Below, piece by piece: positions 45,460-54,508 of a stretch of 60,822 nt of DNA. The notes below the pieces were generated by a model. That model saw only the letters and a list, made by a program, of their open reading frames with translations. It was not told the DNA's origin and did no database searches. How positions within the stretch are numbered: position 1 is the first letter of the stretch; the number at the start of each line of letters is the position of its first letter. The position numbers and the translations under genes were made by a program. The stretch covers positions 1 through 60,822 of the forward strand of contig CAKTUS010000006.1 in NCBI GenBank assembly GCA_934621485.1, read 5' to 3'. This stretch comes from an uncultured Clostridia bacterium. Lineage in GTDB: Bacteria > Bacillota > Clostridia > Christensenellales > Aristaeellaceae.

Positions 45460-46575
45460 ATGAACTGCACTTTTTTGGCGACGGCGGCCTTCGGTTTGGA
45501 GGGCGTGGTGGCAAACGAACTAAAGCGGCTGGGCCTGGAAGCCCGGGGCGAAAACGGCGGGGCCCGGTTTGAGGGCCGCCCCATCGACGCGCTGAGGGCC
45601 AATCTGTGCCTGCGCACGGCAGACCGGGTGCTGCTGGTTTTGCGGGAAGAAACGGCCTGTTCCTTTGAGGAACTGTTTCAACTGGTGCGCGCCATTCCGT
45701 GGGAGAACTATGTAAGCCGGGACGGGGCCCTTCACGTCAGCGGCAAGTGCGTGCGCAGCCGGCTGATGAGCGTTCGGGACTGCCAGTCCATCAGCAAAAA
45801 AGCCATCGTGCAGCGTTTGGGACAGCAATGGCGCATGAAGCGTCTGCCGGAAAACGGCCCTGTGTACCCCATAGAAGTGGCTGTGGTAAACGACCGGGCG
45901 CGCATTACCCTGGACATGAGCGGCGACGCGCTGAACCGGCGGGGCTACCGCACATGGAACGGCGAAGCTCCCATTCGGGAAACATTGGCGGCGGCGCTGC
46001 TGGATATTAGCCCCTGGCGGCGGGGAATGAGGCTGTACGACCCCTGCTGCGGTACGGGCACGCTGCTGATTGAGGCGGCCATCAAGGCCACGGGCCGCCC
46101 GGCGGGGCTTCGCCGCAGCTTTGCCTGCGAGCACTATCCCTTTTTGGAGGCGAACGAGATGCACGCCCTGCGGGCCTCGCTGTCCGCCAGTGAAAACGAC
46201 GCGCCTTTTGACATTGCCGGCAGCGATATCAGCCCGGAGGCGCTGGAGCTTTGCGGGCGGCACATTCGTCAGGCGGGCTTTGAAGAACGAATTCAGGTGC
46301 GGCGGCAGGATTTGCGTACCTTGCAGCTGGAAGGCGAACCCGGGCTGTTTTTGTGCAACCCGCCCTATGGCGAGCGGCTTGGCGACCAGAAGGGCGCGCG
46401 GGAGCTGTACCGGGAAATGGGCCTGCTTTGGCGCAGACATCCGGGCTGGGCGCTGTGCGCCATTACGGCCGATCCCGGCTTTGAGCGGGCCTTTGGCAAA
46501 CGGGCGGATAAAAAACGCCGGCTGTATAACGGCCGGCTGGAGTGCGAGTTTTTAACGTATTTTGGGAACCGTTGA
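45460..46575 (+). CDS. RlmL-type 23S rRNA guanine-N2 methyltransferase
   Basis: 371 residues. THUMP domain (about 50-155) then a SAM-dependent methyltransferase with YDPCCGTGTLLIEAA and the NPPYGERLG motif, matching the N-terminal half of RlmKL and stand-alone YpsC-type enzymes. The ATG at 45460 follows AGGAG at 11 nt; longer upstream frames do not start in a family-like manner. Target position in rRNA not set. Confidence 0.92.
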   Translation: MNCTFLATAAFGLEGVVANELKRLGLEARGENGGARFEGRPIDALRANLCLRTADRVLLVLREETACSFEELFQLVRAIPWENYVSRDGALHVSGKCVRSRLMSVRDCQSISKKAIVQRLGQQWRMKRLPENGPVYPIEVAVVNDRARITLDMSGDALNRRGYRTWNGEAPIRETLAAALLDISPWRRGMRLYDPCCGTGTLLIEAAIKATGRPAGLRRSFACEHYPFLEANEMHALRASLSASENDAPFDIAGSDISPEALELCGRHIRQAGFEERIQVRRQDLRTLQLEGEPGLFLCNPPYGERLGDQKGARELYREMGLLWRRHPGWALCAITADPGFERAFGKRADKKRRLYNGRLECEFLTYFGNR

Positions 46576-46664
46576 CGGGCTTGTTGTTTTTTTGCCGTAC
46601 CCTATGGGAAAAGCCCGAAAAACATGATATGATAACACCATTCCAGCTGAGAGGAAGGATTGCC

Positions 46665-47672
46665 GTGAGCAAAACCATGATTCCTGCCGATTACGAGCCC
46701 AAGCTTTCGCTGTATGAAACCCAGGCGGCCATCAGCCTGATTAAGCGTTCCTTCCAGGATCATCTGGCGCTGGCGCTGAATTTGAAGCGCGTGTCCGCGC
46801 CCCTGTTTGTGGAGCCCTCCACCGGATTGAACGATGATTTGAACGGAGTGGAGCGCCCCGTTACCTTTGACGCGCCGGGCGCGGGAACCGAGGCGCAGGT
46901 GGTTCATTCCCTGGCAAAATGGAAGCGCATGGCCCTGTACCGGTACGATTTTCACCCGGGCAAGGGGATTTATACCGACATGAACGCCATCCGCCGGGAT
47001 GAAGAGCTGGACAACCTGCACTCCATTTATGTGGATCAGTGGGATTGGGAGCGGGTGATCACCCGGGAAACCCGCACTGTGCGCATGCTGAAGGATACCG
47101 TGCGCGATATTGTGGGCTGCATCAGCGACGCCTCGCTCATTGTGAACGGGCGCTATCCCACCCTGCATACGCAGCTGGGCCGTGAGGTCAGCTTCATTAC
47201 CACCCAGGAACTGCTGGATCTGTACCCGGATTTGCCTCCCAAGGAGAGGGAAAACGCCTATGTGCGCCAGCATCCCATCACGTTCCTGATGCAGATTGGC
47301 CACAAGCTGTCCAACGGGCAGCCCCACGACGGCCGCGCGCCGGATTATGACGACTGGAACCTGAACGGCGATATTCTGTTCTATAATCCGGTGCTGGATT
47401 GTTCTTTCGAAATCAGCTCCATGGGCATCCGCGTAGACAGCGAAACCCTGGACCGGCAGTTGACCCTGGCAGGCTGCGACAGCCGCCGCACCCTGCCATT
47501 CCACCGCATGCTGCTGGAGGGCGAGCTGCCCCTTACCATTGGCGGAGGTATTGGTCAAAGCCGGCTGTGCATGCTGCTGCTGGGCAAGGCCCACATCGGC
47601 GAGGTACAGTCCTCCATTTGGGATTTGGATACCCAGCGCAAGTGCCGGGAAGCGGGCATTACTCTGCTGTAA
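46665..47672 (+). CDS. asnA: Aspartate-ammonia ligase (asparagine synthetase A)
   Basis: 335 residues, class II aminoacyl-tRNA-synthetase-like fold. Makes Asn from Asp, ammonia and ATP. Characteristic regions: VSAPLFVEPSTGLNDDLNG, FHPGKGIYTDMNAIRRDE, SIYVDQWDWE and GGGIGQSRLCM at the end. GTG at 46665 follows GAGGAAGGA; a longer in-frame start lacks a site. Ends 6 bp before the convergent rpiR-type gene. Confidence 0.96.
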   Translation: MSKTMIPADYEPKLSLYETQAAISLIKRSFQDHLALALNLKRVSAPLFVEPSTGLNDDLNGVERPVTFDAPGAGTEAQVVHSLAKWKRMALYRYDFHPGKGIYTDMNAIRRDEELDNLHSIYVDQWDWERVITRETRTVRMLKDTVRDIVGCISDASLIVNGRYPTLHTQLGREVSFITTQELLDLYPDLPPKERENAYVRQHPITFLMQIGHKLSNGQPHDGRAPDYDDWNLNGDILFYNPVLDCSFEISSMGIRVDSETLDRQLTLAGCDSRRTLPFHRMLLEGELPLTIGGGIGQSRLCMLLLGKAHIGEVQSSIWDLDTQRKCREAGITLL

Positions 47673-47678
47673 GCTTCC

Positions 47679-48566
47679 TCAGCGCCGCTCTGTGCCGTAA
47701 CGGTGAAAGTGGGCGGTAATGGCCTGCTGGGTAGCCAGCTGCGCATGCCGGGCCGCCTCCGGATCCCGGGCGCAGTATTCAAAAAACAGAATATCGATGA
47801 TGAACAGCTCGGAAATCTTCACGGCGATGGAGCCCTGCTGCAAGGGTGTTTCGTTGGCCCCGCAAATCAGCACCAGGTCCGCTTTGGTCGCGCCCAGGGA
47901 GCCGGGAAAGCGGGTGATGAGAATCAGCTTTGCGCCGGAAATTTTCACCTCCCGGGCAACCTCCTGCAGCTCCGGGGTGTTTCCGGAATAGGAAAAGAAC
48001 AAAACCACATCCTCCTCTGTCAGTATGGACGAAATGGCCAGCTGAGAGTGGAGGTTTTCGATGTGGTGAAACTTGGGCGAAGCCCAGTTGAAGCGGCCGC
48101 AGGCAATGTAGCTCATGGACGCGCTGCCGTGGCCGAAGCAGAAAACCTGTCGGGCCTGAAACAGCATGTCCGCCGCCTGGGTCAGCGCATCCGGGTTCAC
48201 CTGGGCCAGGGTTTCATAAAGTGCGTTCATGCCGATGCTGTGCAGCTTCAGGCATTTTTGCATCACCGGGTCCTCGGGCATGATTTCGCTGTACAGGTCG
48301 CCTTCTTCATCCTTCATGGCGCTTTCTTCCATCGCTGAAGCCCGCACGGCCTTCAGCTTCAGCTCGGGGTAGCTGCCAAGCCCCAGCCGGTGGCAAAATC
48401 GGGTAATGCTGGCGTCACTGACGCCGCTGGCCTTGGCCAGCTCCGAAATGGACATGCGCTGCACATTGCCCTTTTCCTTGAGGACGCAGTCGGCGATACA
48501 GCGCTCCGCCCGGCTCAAATCATGATATTTTCGAACAATTTCGTCAAAAATGTTGCTGCTGCTCAT
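47679..48566 (-). CDS. RpiR/MurR-type regulator with SIS domain
   Basis: 295 residues. N-terminal HTH (about 35-75, MSISELAKASGVSDASITRF) and C-terminal SIS sugar-phosphate-binding fold (about 125-265; FCFGHGSASMSY, FFSYSGNTPELQE). Such regulators sense phosphosugars. ATG at 48566 follows AAAGGCGG. It diverges from the Dpp-type operon, with palindromes between them, so it probably controls that operon. Confidence 0.92.
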   Translation of the reverse strand: MSSSNIFDEIVRKYHDLSRAERCIADCVLKEKGNVQRMSISELAKASGVSDASITRFCHRLGLGSYPELKLKAVRASAMEESAMKDEEGDLYSEIMPEDPVMQKCLKLHSIGMNALYETLAQVNPDALTQAADMLFQARQVFCFGHGSASMSYIACGRFNWASPKFHHIENLHSQLAISSILTEEDVVLFFSYSGNTPELQEVAREVKISGAKLILITRFPGSLGATKADLVLICGANETPLQQGSIAVKISELFIIDILFFEYCARDPEAARHAQLATQQAITAHFHRYGTERR

Positions 48567-48636
48567 TGGAATCTCACCGCCTTTTCGGTTGTGTTTTGCT
48601 CTATTGTAAAGGATTTGGGGGCAAAGCACAATCTTT

Positions 48637-48664
48637 TTTTCTTTCAAAAAAGAAAATGATTTTC
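48637..48664. promoter_or_regulatory. Candidate operators in the rpiR - dpp divergent region
   Basis: Two adjacent palindromes: TTTTCTTT (48637-48644)/AAAGAAAA (48649-48656), and GAAAATGATTTTC (48652-48664), a perfect 6-1-6. Just upstream of the dpp promoter, as expected for an RpiR-type site. Confidence 0.6.
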
Positions 48665-48678
48665 ATGTAGTAAACATA

Positions 48679-48707
48679 TTGAAAATTCTTTTGACATATG
48701 CTATGAT
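48679..48707 (+). promoter_or_regulatory. Sigma-A promoter of the Dpp-type operon
   Basis: TTGAAA (48679-48684), 17-nt spacer, TATGAT (48702-48707). A TTGACA at 48691 is too near this -10 to be its -35. Confidence 0.78.
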
Positions 48708-48797
48708 GAGGTCACAGAAAGAACGGTATGTGAGCCGTTCAATGAAAAAAGAAGCGGACGAATGTTCATTCCGCAAGTAGAAGGAGGAGCCATCTTG

Positions 48798-50414
48798 ATG
48801 ATGAAGAAACTGGTTTCATTCCTGCTGGTTTTGGCAATGTGCCTGTCGCTGGCATCCGTAACGGGCCTGGCGGAGGAAAAGGTGATTTATACCAACGGCG
48901 GTCCCGAGGAGTTTTTCGAGACGCCCTGGCTGAATCCCGGCACCTACATGTACAACAAAACCCTGTACGCCCATCTGATTGTGGCGGACGAAAACCTGTC
49001 TCCCATTGCGGATCATCCCGATGCGCTGGCCGCCTATGAGTTCAGCCCGGACGGCAAAACCCTGACCTTCCAGCTGCGTGAGGATGCTTACTGGCACGAC
49101 GGCGAAAAGGTGACGCCTCAGGATATTAAGTGGAGCATCGAATACGTGGCCAAGACAGCCGTGATTAACGCGGTGTTTGCCTCCACCTTCAAGGCCATTG
49201 CCGGCGCCGTGGCGCAGGACGGCTCCATCAACGAAACCTTTGACGGCATCCAGATTGACGGGCAGAAAATTGTGATTACCTTCGACAAAATTGCACCCGA
49301 CGCGCTGCTCACGTTCACCCAGTTTGCTCCCGTGCCCCAGAAGTACTTTGAGGGCGTGGATCCCCTCCAGGTGCAGCAGGCGGAGTATTTCCAGCATCCC
49401 GTGGGCTGCGGTCCCTTCATGATTGAGGAAGTGCAGATGAAGAACTACACCATCCTCAAGCCCTTCCCGCAGTATTACAACGGTGTGGCGGATTTCAAAA
49501 TTCATCTGCTGCCCAGCGCCGGCGACTCCGACCCCAACCTGGCAACCCGCGTCAAGGGCGGCCAGATTGACTACGGCTACACCAAGCAAATTGCCGACGT
49601 GCTGGCCATTCAGGACACGGCAGGCATCACCGTGACCCCCATCAACGTACGCTACACCCGCATGTTCTATGTGAACAAGTTTGCCAACAAGGACGGCTCT
49701 CCCGCTGCATTGGCGGATTACCGCGTGCGCCAGGCCATTCGCTATGCCATTGATATGGCCACCATTTGCGAAACCCTGCTGGAGGGCGCGGCTCTTCCCG
49801 CAGATGTAAACATTCCCGGCGCGGCCGACAAGGCCGAAGGCCTGAACCTCTATGAATACAACCCCGAAAAGGCCAAAGAGCTGCTGGCTGAAGCCGGCTG
49901 GAATCCTGACACCGTGGTGAAAGTGGTGTACTACTACACCGACCAGGGCACCGTGGACCTGATGACCACCATTCAGGCATACCTGGCTGATGTGGGCATC
50001 AAGATGGAGCACAGCCTGGTACAGGGCGACCTGGCCGCCCTGCTGTGGACCGCGCCTGCCGACCAGACCAACGGCCCCCGCGCGGTGGATTGGGACCTGT
50101 GCTACGCCGCCTGCTCCGCCATGTCCCTGCATGAATACTACGACCGGTTCCGCACCGGCTCCAGCACCAATTCCCACACCCCTGAAGACGCCAAGCTGAA
50201 CGAGCTGCTGGACGCGACCAACGCTTCCGCCGATGCAGCTGTGCAAATTGAGGCGTTCAAGGCGCTGAGCCAGTATGAAAGCGAAAATCAGTTTGTGATG
50301 GCGCTGTATTATCAACCCATCTTCCTGATTACCAGCGACCGCATTGGCGATATCCAGAAGGGCACGCCTCAGTTCTGCATCAACTGGGATATTACCCACT
50401 GGAACGTGCAGTAA
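48798..50414 (+). CDS. Dpp/Opp-type ABC substrate-binding protein
   Basis: 538 residues, family SBP_bac_5. Binds peptides or, in several clostridia and thermotogae, oligosaccharides. Signal peptide MMKKLVSFLLVLAMCLSL ends at GLA before EEK; the nearby Cys has Met before it, so there is no proper lipobox, and it is predicted to be released rather than lipidated. The AEEKVIYTNGG start of the mature part is family-like. ATG at 48798 follows AAGGAGG. First gene of the operon. Confidence 0.9.
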   Translation: MMKKLVSFLLVLAMCLSLASVTGLAEEKVIYTNGGPEEFFETPWLNPGTYMYNKTLYAHLIVADENLSPIADHPDALAAYEFSPDGKTLTFQLREDAYWHDGEKVTPQDIKWSIEYVAKTAVINAVFASTFKAIAGAVAQDGSINETFDGIQIDGQKIVITFDKIAPDALLTFTQFAPVPQKYFEGVDPLQVQQAEYFQHPVGCGPFMIEEVQMKNYTILKPFPQYYNGVADFKIHLLPSAGDSDPNLATRVKGGQIDYGYTKQIADVLAIQDTAGITVTPINVRYTRMFYVNKFANKDGSPAALADYRVRQAIRYAIDMATICETLLEGAALPADVNIPGAADKAEGLNLYEYNPEKAKELLAEAGWNPDTVVKVVYYYTDQGTVDLMTTIQAYLADVGIKMEHSLVQGDLAALLWTAPADQTNGPRAVDWDLCYAACSAMSLHEYYDRFRTGSSTNSHTPEDAKLNELLDATNASADAAVQIEAFKALSQYESENQFVMALYYQPIFLITSDRIGDIQKGTPQFCINWDITHWNVQ

Positions 50415-50435
50415 CCTTTGCAGTGGCTGCGCCGC

Positions 50436-50455
50436 TTTTCAGGGAAGCCTGAAAA
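50436..50455 (+). other. Hairpin downstream of binding-protein gene
   Basis: TTTTCAGG (50436-50443) and CCTGAAAA (50448-50455), loop GAAG. May stabilise the upstream mRNA. Confidence 0.65.
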
Positions 50456-50492
50456 CGGAACGTTCGATTGTCAAACCTCTTTTCCGGCGGCT

Positions 50493-50524
50493 CGTGGGGA
50501 CGGCGAAAGCCGCCCCCGTTTTTT
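50493..50524 (+). terminator. Terminator-like hairpin inside the operon
   Basis: CGTGGGGACGGC and GCCGCCCCCG pair with small bulges around GAAA, followed by six Ts. Between binding-protein and permease genes; probably a partial terminator giving excess binding protein. Confidence 0.7.
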
Positions 50525-50560
50525 CAACGGAAGGCTAACAATGCGCCAGGAGGACGCCAT

Positions 50561-51529
50561 ATGCGCAACACGTTCATCTATGTTCTCAGAAAGCTGCTGA
50601 TGATGATTCCCATGGTGGTCTTCATCACCTTCCTGATTTATCTGGGGCTGTACCTAACGCCCGGCGACCCGGTCAGCTACATGTTTCCGCCAGACCAGCT
50701 GGCCAATATCGACCCGGGAAAGCTGGCGGAAATGCGCAAGCTGTATGGGCTGGACGACCCATTCTTTGTGCAGTATGCGAAATGGTTGTGGCAGCTTTTG
50801 CAGGGAAACTTCGGCTATTCCATCACCAATGGACAGCCCATCGCCGCGCTGCTCAAGCAGCTGTTTCCGGCTACGCTGGAGCTTTCTCTGGCGGCGCTGC
50901 TGATTTCATCGGTGCTGGGCAGTGCGCTGGGCATTGCAACGGCTCTGAAAAAGGGCTCCATCGGCGATCATGTGATGACGGTGGCCGGCATGATTGGCGT
51001 GTCCATTCCGCAATTCTTTTTTGGCATGCTGTGTATTTTGCTGTTCGCGCTAAAGCTGAACTGGCTGCCCATCGGCGGGCGTACCGCTCCCGGCGTGACC
51101 GATTTTCTGGGCCGGTTGAAATACCTGGCGATGCCCGCCTGCGTGCTGGGCGTTACCATGACCGCGGGCGTTATGCGCTACGCCCGTTCCAGCATGCTGG
51201 ATACCATGAACAAGGATTATATCAAAACCGCCCGGGCCAAGGGGCTGCCGGAGTGGCGAGTGAACCTGGTGCACGGCTTTCGCGTGGCCCTGACGCCGGT
51301 GGTGGTGCTCATTGGTTTTCGCTTGCCGACGCTGATCAGCGGCTCGGTGGTGATTGAAACCATCTTCCAGTGGCCCGGCATTGGCAACGCATTCAAAACT
51401 GCCGTTACGGGACAAAACTATCCGCTGGTGATGATGATTGCGCTGTTTTCAGTGCTGGCGGTACTGGCAGCCAGCTTCCTGATCGATATTCTGACCGCCG
51501 TGCTGGACCCGCGGGTTAAGCTGGAGTAG
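50561..51529 (+). CDS. ABC permease, DppB type
   Basis: 322 residues, six membrane helices, with the EAA loop DYIKTARAKGLPEWRVNLVH near 220-240 that docks to the ATPases. ATG at 50561 is 7 nt after AGGAGG; the longer upstream frame starts in the terminator region. Pairs with the next permease, 11 bp downstream. Confidence 0.93.
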   Translation: MRNTFIYVLRKLLMMIPMVVFITFLIYLGLYLTPGDPVSYMFPPDQLANIDPGKLAEMRKLYGLDDPFFVQYAKWLWQLLQGNFGYSITNGQPIAALLKQLFPATLELSLAALLISSVLGSALGIATALKKGSIGDHVMTVAGMIGVSIPQFFFGMLCILLFALKLNWLPIGGRTAPGVTDFLGRLKYLAMPACVLGVTMTAGVMRYARSSMLDTMNKDYIKTARAKGLPEWRVNLVHGFRVALTPVVVLIGFRLPTLISGSVVIETIFQWPGIGNAFKTAVTGQNYPLVMMIALFSVLAVLAASFLIDILTAVLDPRVKLE

Positions 51530-51540
51530 GAGGGCGAAAG

Positions 51541-52467
51541 ATGGCTGAACTGCAAAGCCGGTCCAGGCTGGACCGCAAATTTGACAAGCTGCTGGCGCAG
51601 GAGGAAACCGGGCGGGTGAAAAGGTCCAGGCTGCCAAGAGCTCTGCGCAAAATGCTGCAAAACCGGCTGGCCGTTATCGGCCTGGCGGTGTTTCTGGTGA
51701 TTTTTCTTTCCTGCGCGCTGGCCCCGGTCCTTTCACCTTATGACCCCATGAAAACGGATTTGCGCTCGCGCAATCAGCCCCCAAGCTGGCAGCACCTGTT
51801 TGGCACCGATAAGCTGGGCCGCGATGTGTTTACCCGCACCCTGTACGGCGGAAGACTGTCCATCTTGATCGGGTTGGGTTCGGCCCTGGCGGCGGCGGTT
51901 ATCGGCGTGCTGCTGGGCTGCTATGGCGGCTACAAGGGCGGCTGGTTTGATAAAGTCATCCTAAGGCTCAGCGAGGTATTCATGTCCTTTCCGCAGCTGA
52001 TACTGGTGCTCATGCTGGGCACCATCTTCGGCCGCGGCCTTTGGAACCTGATTCTCATCTTTGTCATCACCGGCTGGGGCGGCGTGTACCGTCAGGCCCG
52101 GGCCCGTATGCTGTCGCTGCGGGAGGAAGAGTATGTGCAGTCCATGCGCGCTTTCGGCGTCAGCGATTTGAAAATTGCCTACAAGCACATGCTGCCCAAC
52201 GCCATTGGCCCTGTGGTGGTGAACCTGACTCTGTCAACCGCCATGTTCATTCTGGATGAGGCCGCCATGAGCTTTCTGGGCCTGGGCGTGCCGCCGGAGA
52301 TTGCCACCTGGGGCAACATTCTCAACGCGGCGCAGGACTTGTACACCATGCAGAATTTCTGGTGGCTGTGGCTGCCGGTGGGAATTGTGGTGTCGCTGTT
52401 TGTAATTAGCATCAACTGCATTGGCGACGGTCTGCGGGATTCCACCGACCCCACCCAGCAGGGCTAA
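51541..52467 (+). CDS. ABC permease, DppC type
   Basis: 308 residues. A cytoplasmic N-terminal segment of about 40 residues precedes six helices; contains the LFGTDKLGRDVFTRTLYG stretch typical of DppC and an EAA loop around EEEYVQSMRAFGVSDLK. ATG follows GGAGGGCG. Second permease. Confidence 0.94.
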   Translation: MAELQSRSRLDRKFDKLLAQEETGRVKRSRLPRALRKMLQNRLAVIGLAVFLVIFLSCALAPVLSPYDPMKTDLRSRNQPPSWQHLFGTDKLGRDVFTRTLYGGRLSILIGLGSALAAAVIGVLLGCYGGYKGGWFDKVILRLSEVFMSFPQLILVLMLGTIFGRGLWNLILIFVITGWGGVYRQARARMLSLREEEYVQSMRAFGVSDLKIAYKHMLPNAIGPVVVNLTLSTAMFILDEAAMSFLGLGVPPEIATWGNILNAAQDLYTMQNFWWLWLPVGIVVSLFVISINCIGDGLRDSTDPTQQG

Positions 52468-52478
52468 GGAGGCGCGGT

Positions 52479-53498
52479 ATGGAAAAAAGAGCCATTCTTA
52501 CCGTGGAGGATTTATACACCTATTTTTATTCCGGCAAGCGCTGCAATAAAGTGCTGAACGGCATTTCCTTTGAGCTGTGCAAGGGACGCACCCTGTGCGT
52601 GGTGGGGGAAAGCGGCTGCGGAAAAAGCGTGACGGCTTCCGCCATCATGCAGCTGCTGCCAAAGCTGAGCCGCATTGAAAAGGGCAGCATTACCTATCAC
52701 AGCGACGGCGGAGACATTCGCATCGATCGGCTGGAGCGCAACGGAAAACAGATGCGCGCACTGCGGGGCCACGATATGGCCATGATTTTTCAGGACCCTA
52801 TGACGGCCCTGAACCCGGTGTATACCATCGGCTTTCAGATTGGCGAAAATCTGCGATATCACACGGAGCTGCACCGCAGACAGCGGCGGCAGCGGGCGCT
52901 GGACATGATTACCCAAATGGGCATTTCCACTCCGGAAAAACGCATCCATCAATATCCGCATGAGCTTAGCGGCGGCATGCGCCAGCGGGCCATGATTGCC
53001 ATGGCCATGAGCTGTAACCCCAAGCTGCTCATTGCCGACGAGCCCACCACTGCGCTGGACGTAACCATTCAGGCACAGATTTTCGAATTGATGGAAAAAC
53101 TGAAGCGGGAGCATGATACCGCCATTATGCTCATCACCCACGACATGGGCGTGGTCAGCGAACTGGCGGACGATGTGGCCGTAATGTACATGGGCAATAT
53201 TGTGGAAAGGGGAACCGTGCATGATGTGCTGAAAACGCCGGTTCATCCGTATACGGCTGCGCTGCTGCGCTCCATTCCGGTTTTGGGCAAGGGCCGCAGT
53301 CAGGAACTGCGCCCCATTCGCGGCTCCACTCCCGACCCTTACGACCGGCCCAAGGGCTGTCAGTTTGGGCCAAGGTGCGACTACTGCACGGAAAAATGCC
53401 GGGAAATGCCGCCGGAAACGGTGGTGGAAGGCGGCCATGGCGTGCGCTGCTGGCACTGGCGGCAGCTGTACGCTGGGCGGAAGGAGGCGACGGTATGA
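52479..53498 (+). CDS. ABC transporter ATP-binding protein, DppD type
   Basis: 339 residues. Walker A GESGCGKS at 43-50, signature LSGGMRQR near 165, Walker B LLIADEPTTALD, and the C-terminal cysteine-rich tail (FGPRCDYCTEKC) of the Opp/Dpp ATPases. Overlaps the next ATPase gene by ATGA. Confidence 0.94.
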   Translation: MEKRAILTVEDLYTYFYSGKRCNKVLNGISFELCKGRTLCVVGESGCGKSVTASAIMQLLPKLSRIEKGSITYHSDGGDIRIDRLERNGKQMRALRGHDMAMIFQDPMTALNPVYTIGFQIGENLRYHTELHRRQRRQRALDMITQMGISTPEKRIHQYPHELSGGMRQRAMIAMAMSCNPKLLIADEPTTALDVTIQAQIFELMEKLKREHDTAIMLITHDMGVVSELADDVAVMYMGNIVERGTVHDVLKTPVHPYTAALLRSIPVLGKGRSQELRPIRGSTPDPYDRPKGCQFGPRCDYCTEKCREMPPETVVEGGHGVRCWHWRQLYAGRKEATV

Positions 53499-54493
53499 AG
53501 GATGTGCTGCTGGAATTACGCGGCGTTAAAACCTTTTTTCCCATTCGGGGCGGCTTTTTCAACAAGGTGCAGGGGCATGTGCAGGCGGTCAACGATGTGG
53601 ATTTGGATATCTACCGGGGCGAAACCCTGGGCCTGGTGGGAGAAAGCGGCTGCGGCAAAACCACCCTGGGAAAGAGCATTTTGCAGCTGGTGAAGGCTAC
53701 GGACGGAACCATGACCTATCATTTCGGCCCGGAAAACGCCAAGGATTTGCGCAGCCTGAGCAAAGCGGACCAGCCTCTTTTGCATCGAAAACTGCAAATT
53801 GTGTTTCAAGACCCCTATTCCTCGCTGAATCCGGCGTTTACCATTATGCAGTCCCTCAGCGACCCGCTGAGCCAGTTTGGCGTGAAGGACAAAAAGGAAC
53901 AAAGGCGGATTGTGGGCGACTTGCTGGAGGCCGTGAACATGCGCCGGGAATACATGGACCGTTATCCTCATGAGTTTTCCGGCGGACAGCGTCAGCGCAT
54001 CGGCATCGCCCGGGCCCTGTGCGTGCAGCCGGAGCTGGTTATTTGCGACGAAGCGGTGTCCGCGCTGGACGTGTCCATTCAGGCGCAGGTGCTCAATTTG
54101 CTGATGAAGCTCAAAAAGCAGCGCAACCTGACCTACGTGTTCATTACCCATAACCTGTCGGTGGTGGAGTACATTTCCGACCGGATTGCGGTGATGTATC
54201 TGGGGCGCATTGTGGAGCTTGCCGATACCGAGCAGATTTTCGGGCGCACGCTGCACCCCTATACCGAGGCGCTTTTGTCCGCCATTCCGGTGATGGATCC
54301 GGACCGCAAGCACAGCAGAATCGTGCTGGAGGGCGATGTGCCCAGCCCCGTGAACCCGCCAAGCGGCTGTCCCTTTCATCCTCGCTGTAAAAAATGCCGG
54401 GAACGCTGCCAAACGGAAATTCCGGCGCTGCGCAGGCTGACGGTTGACGGCAGCGATCATTTTGTGGCCTGCCATCTGGCTGCGGCTGAATAG
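53495..54493 (+). CDS. ABC transporter ATP-binding protein, DppF type
   Basis: 332 residues. Walker A GESGCGKTT at 50-57, signature FSGGQRQR, Walker B VICDEAVSALD, and C-terminal HPRCKKCRERC tail. ATG at 53495 overlaps the dppD stop; longer upstream in-frame starts fall inside dppD. The operon continues after 15 bp. Confidence 0.94.
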   Translation: MKDVLLELRGVKTFFPIRGGFFNKVQGHVQAVNDVDLDIYRGETLGLVGESGCGKTTLGKSILQLVKATDGTMTYHFGPENAKDLRSLSKADQPLLHRKLQIVFQDPYSSLNPAFTIMQSLSDPLSQFGVKDKKEQRRIVGDLLEAVNMRREYMDRYPHEFSGGQRQRIGIARALCVQPELVICDEAVSALDVSIQAQVLNLLMKLKKQRNLTYVFITHNLSVVEYISDRIAVMYLGRIVELADTEQIFGRTLHPYTEALLSAIPVMDPDRKHSRIVLEGDVPSPVNPPSGCPFHPRCKKCRERCQTEIPALRRLTVDGSDHFVACHLAAAE

Positions 54494-54508
54494 CCGGAAA
54501 GGATTTCT

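Noticed and set aside
48691..48696. TTGACA as the dpp -35 box
   Set aside because: Only 5 nt before TATGAT; TTGAAA at 48679 gives the correct 17-nt spacer.
48816..50399. 527-codon minus-strand frame opposite the binding protein
   Set aside because: Antisense shadow; the plus strand has a signal peptide and family match.
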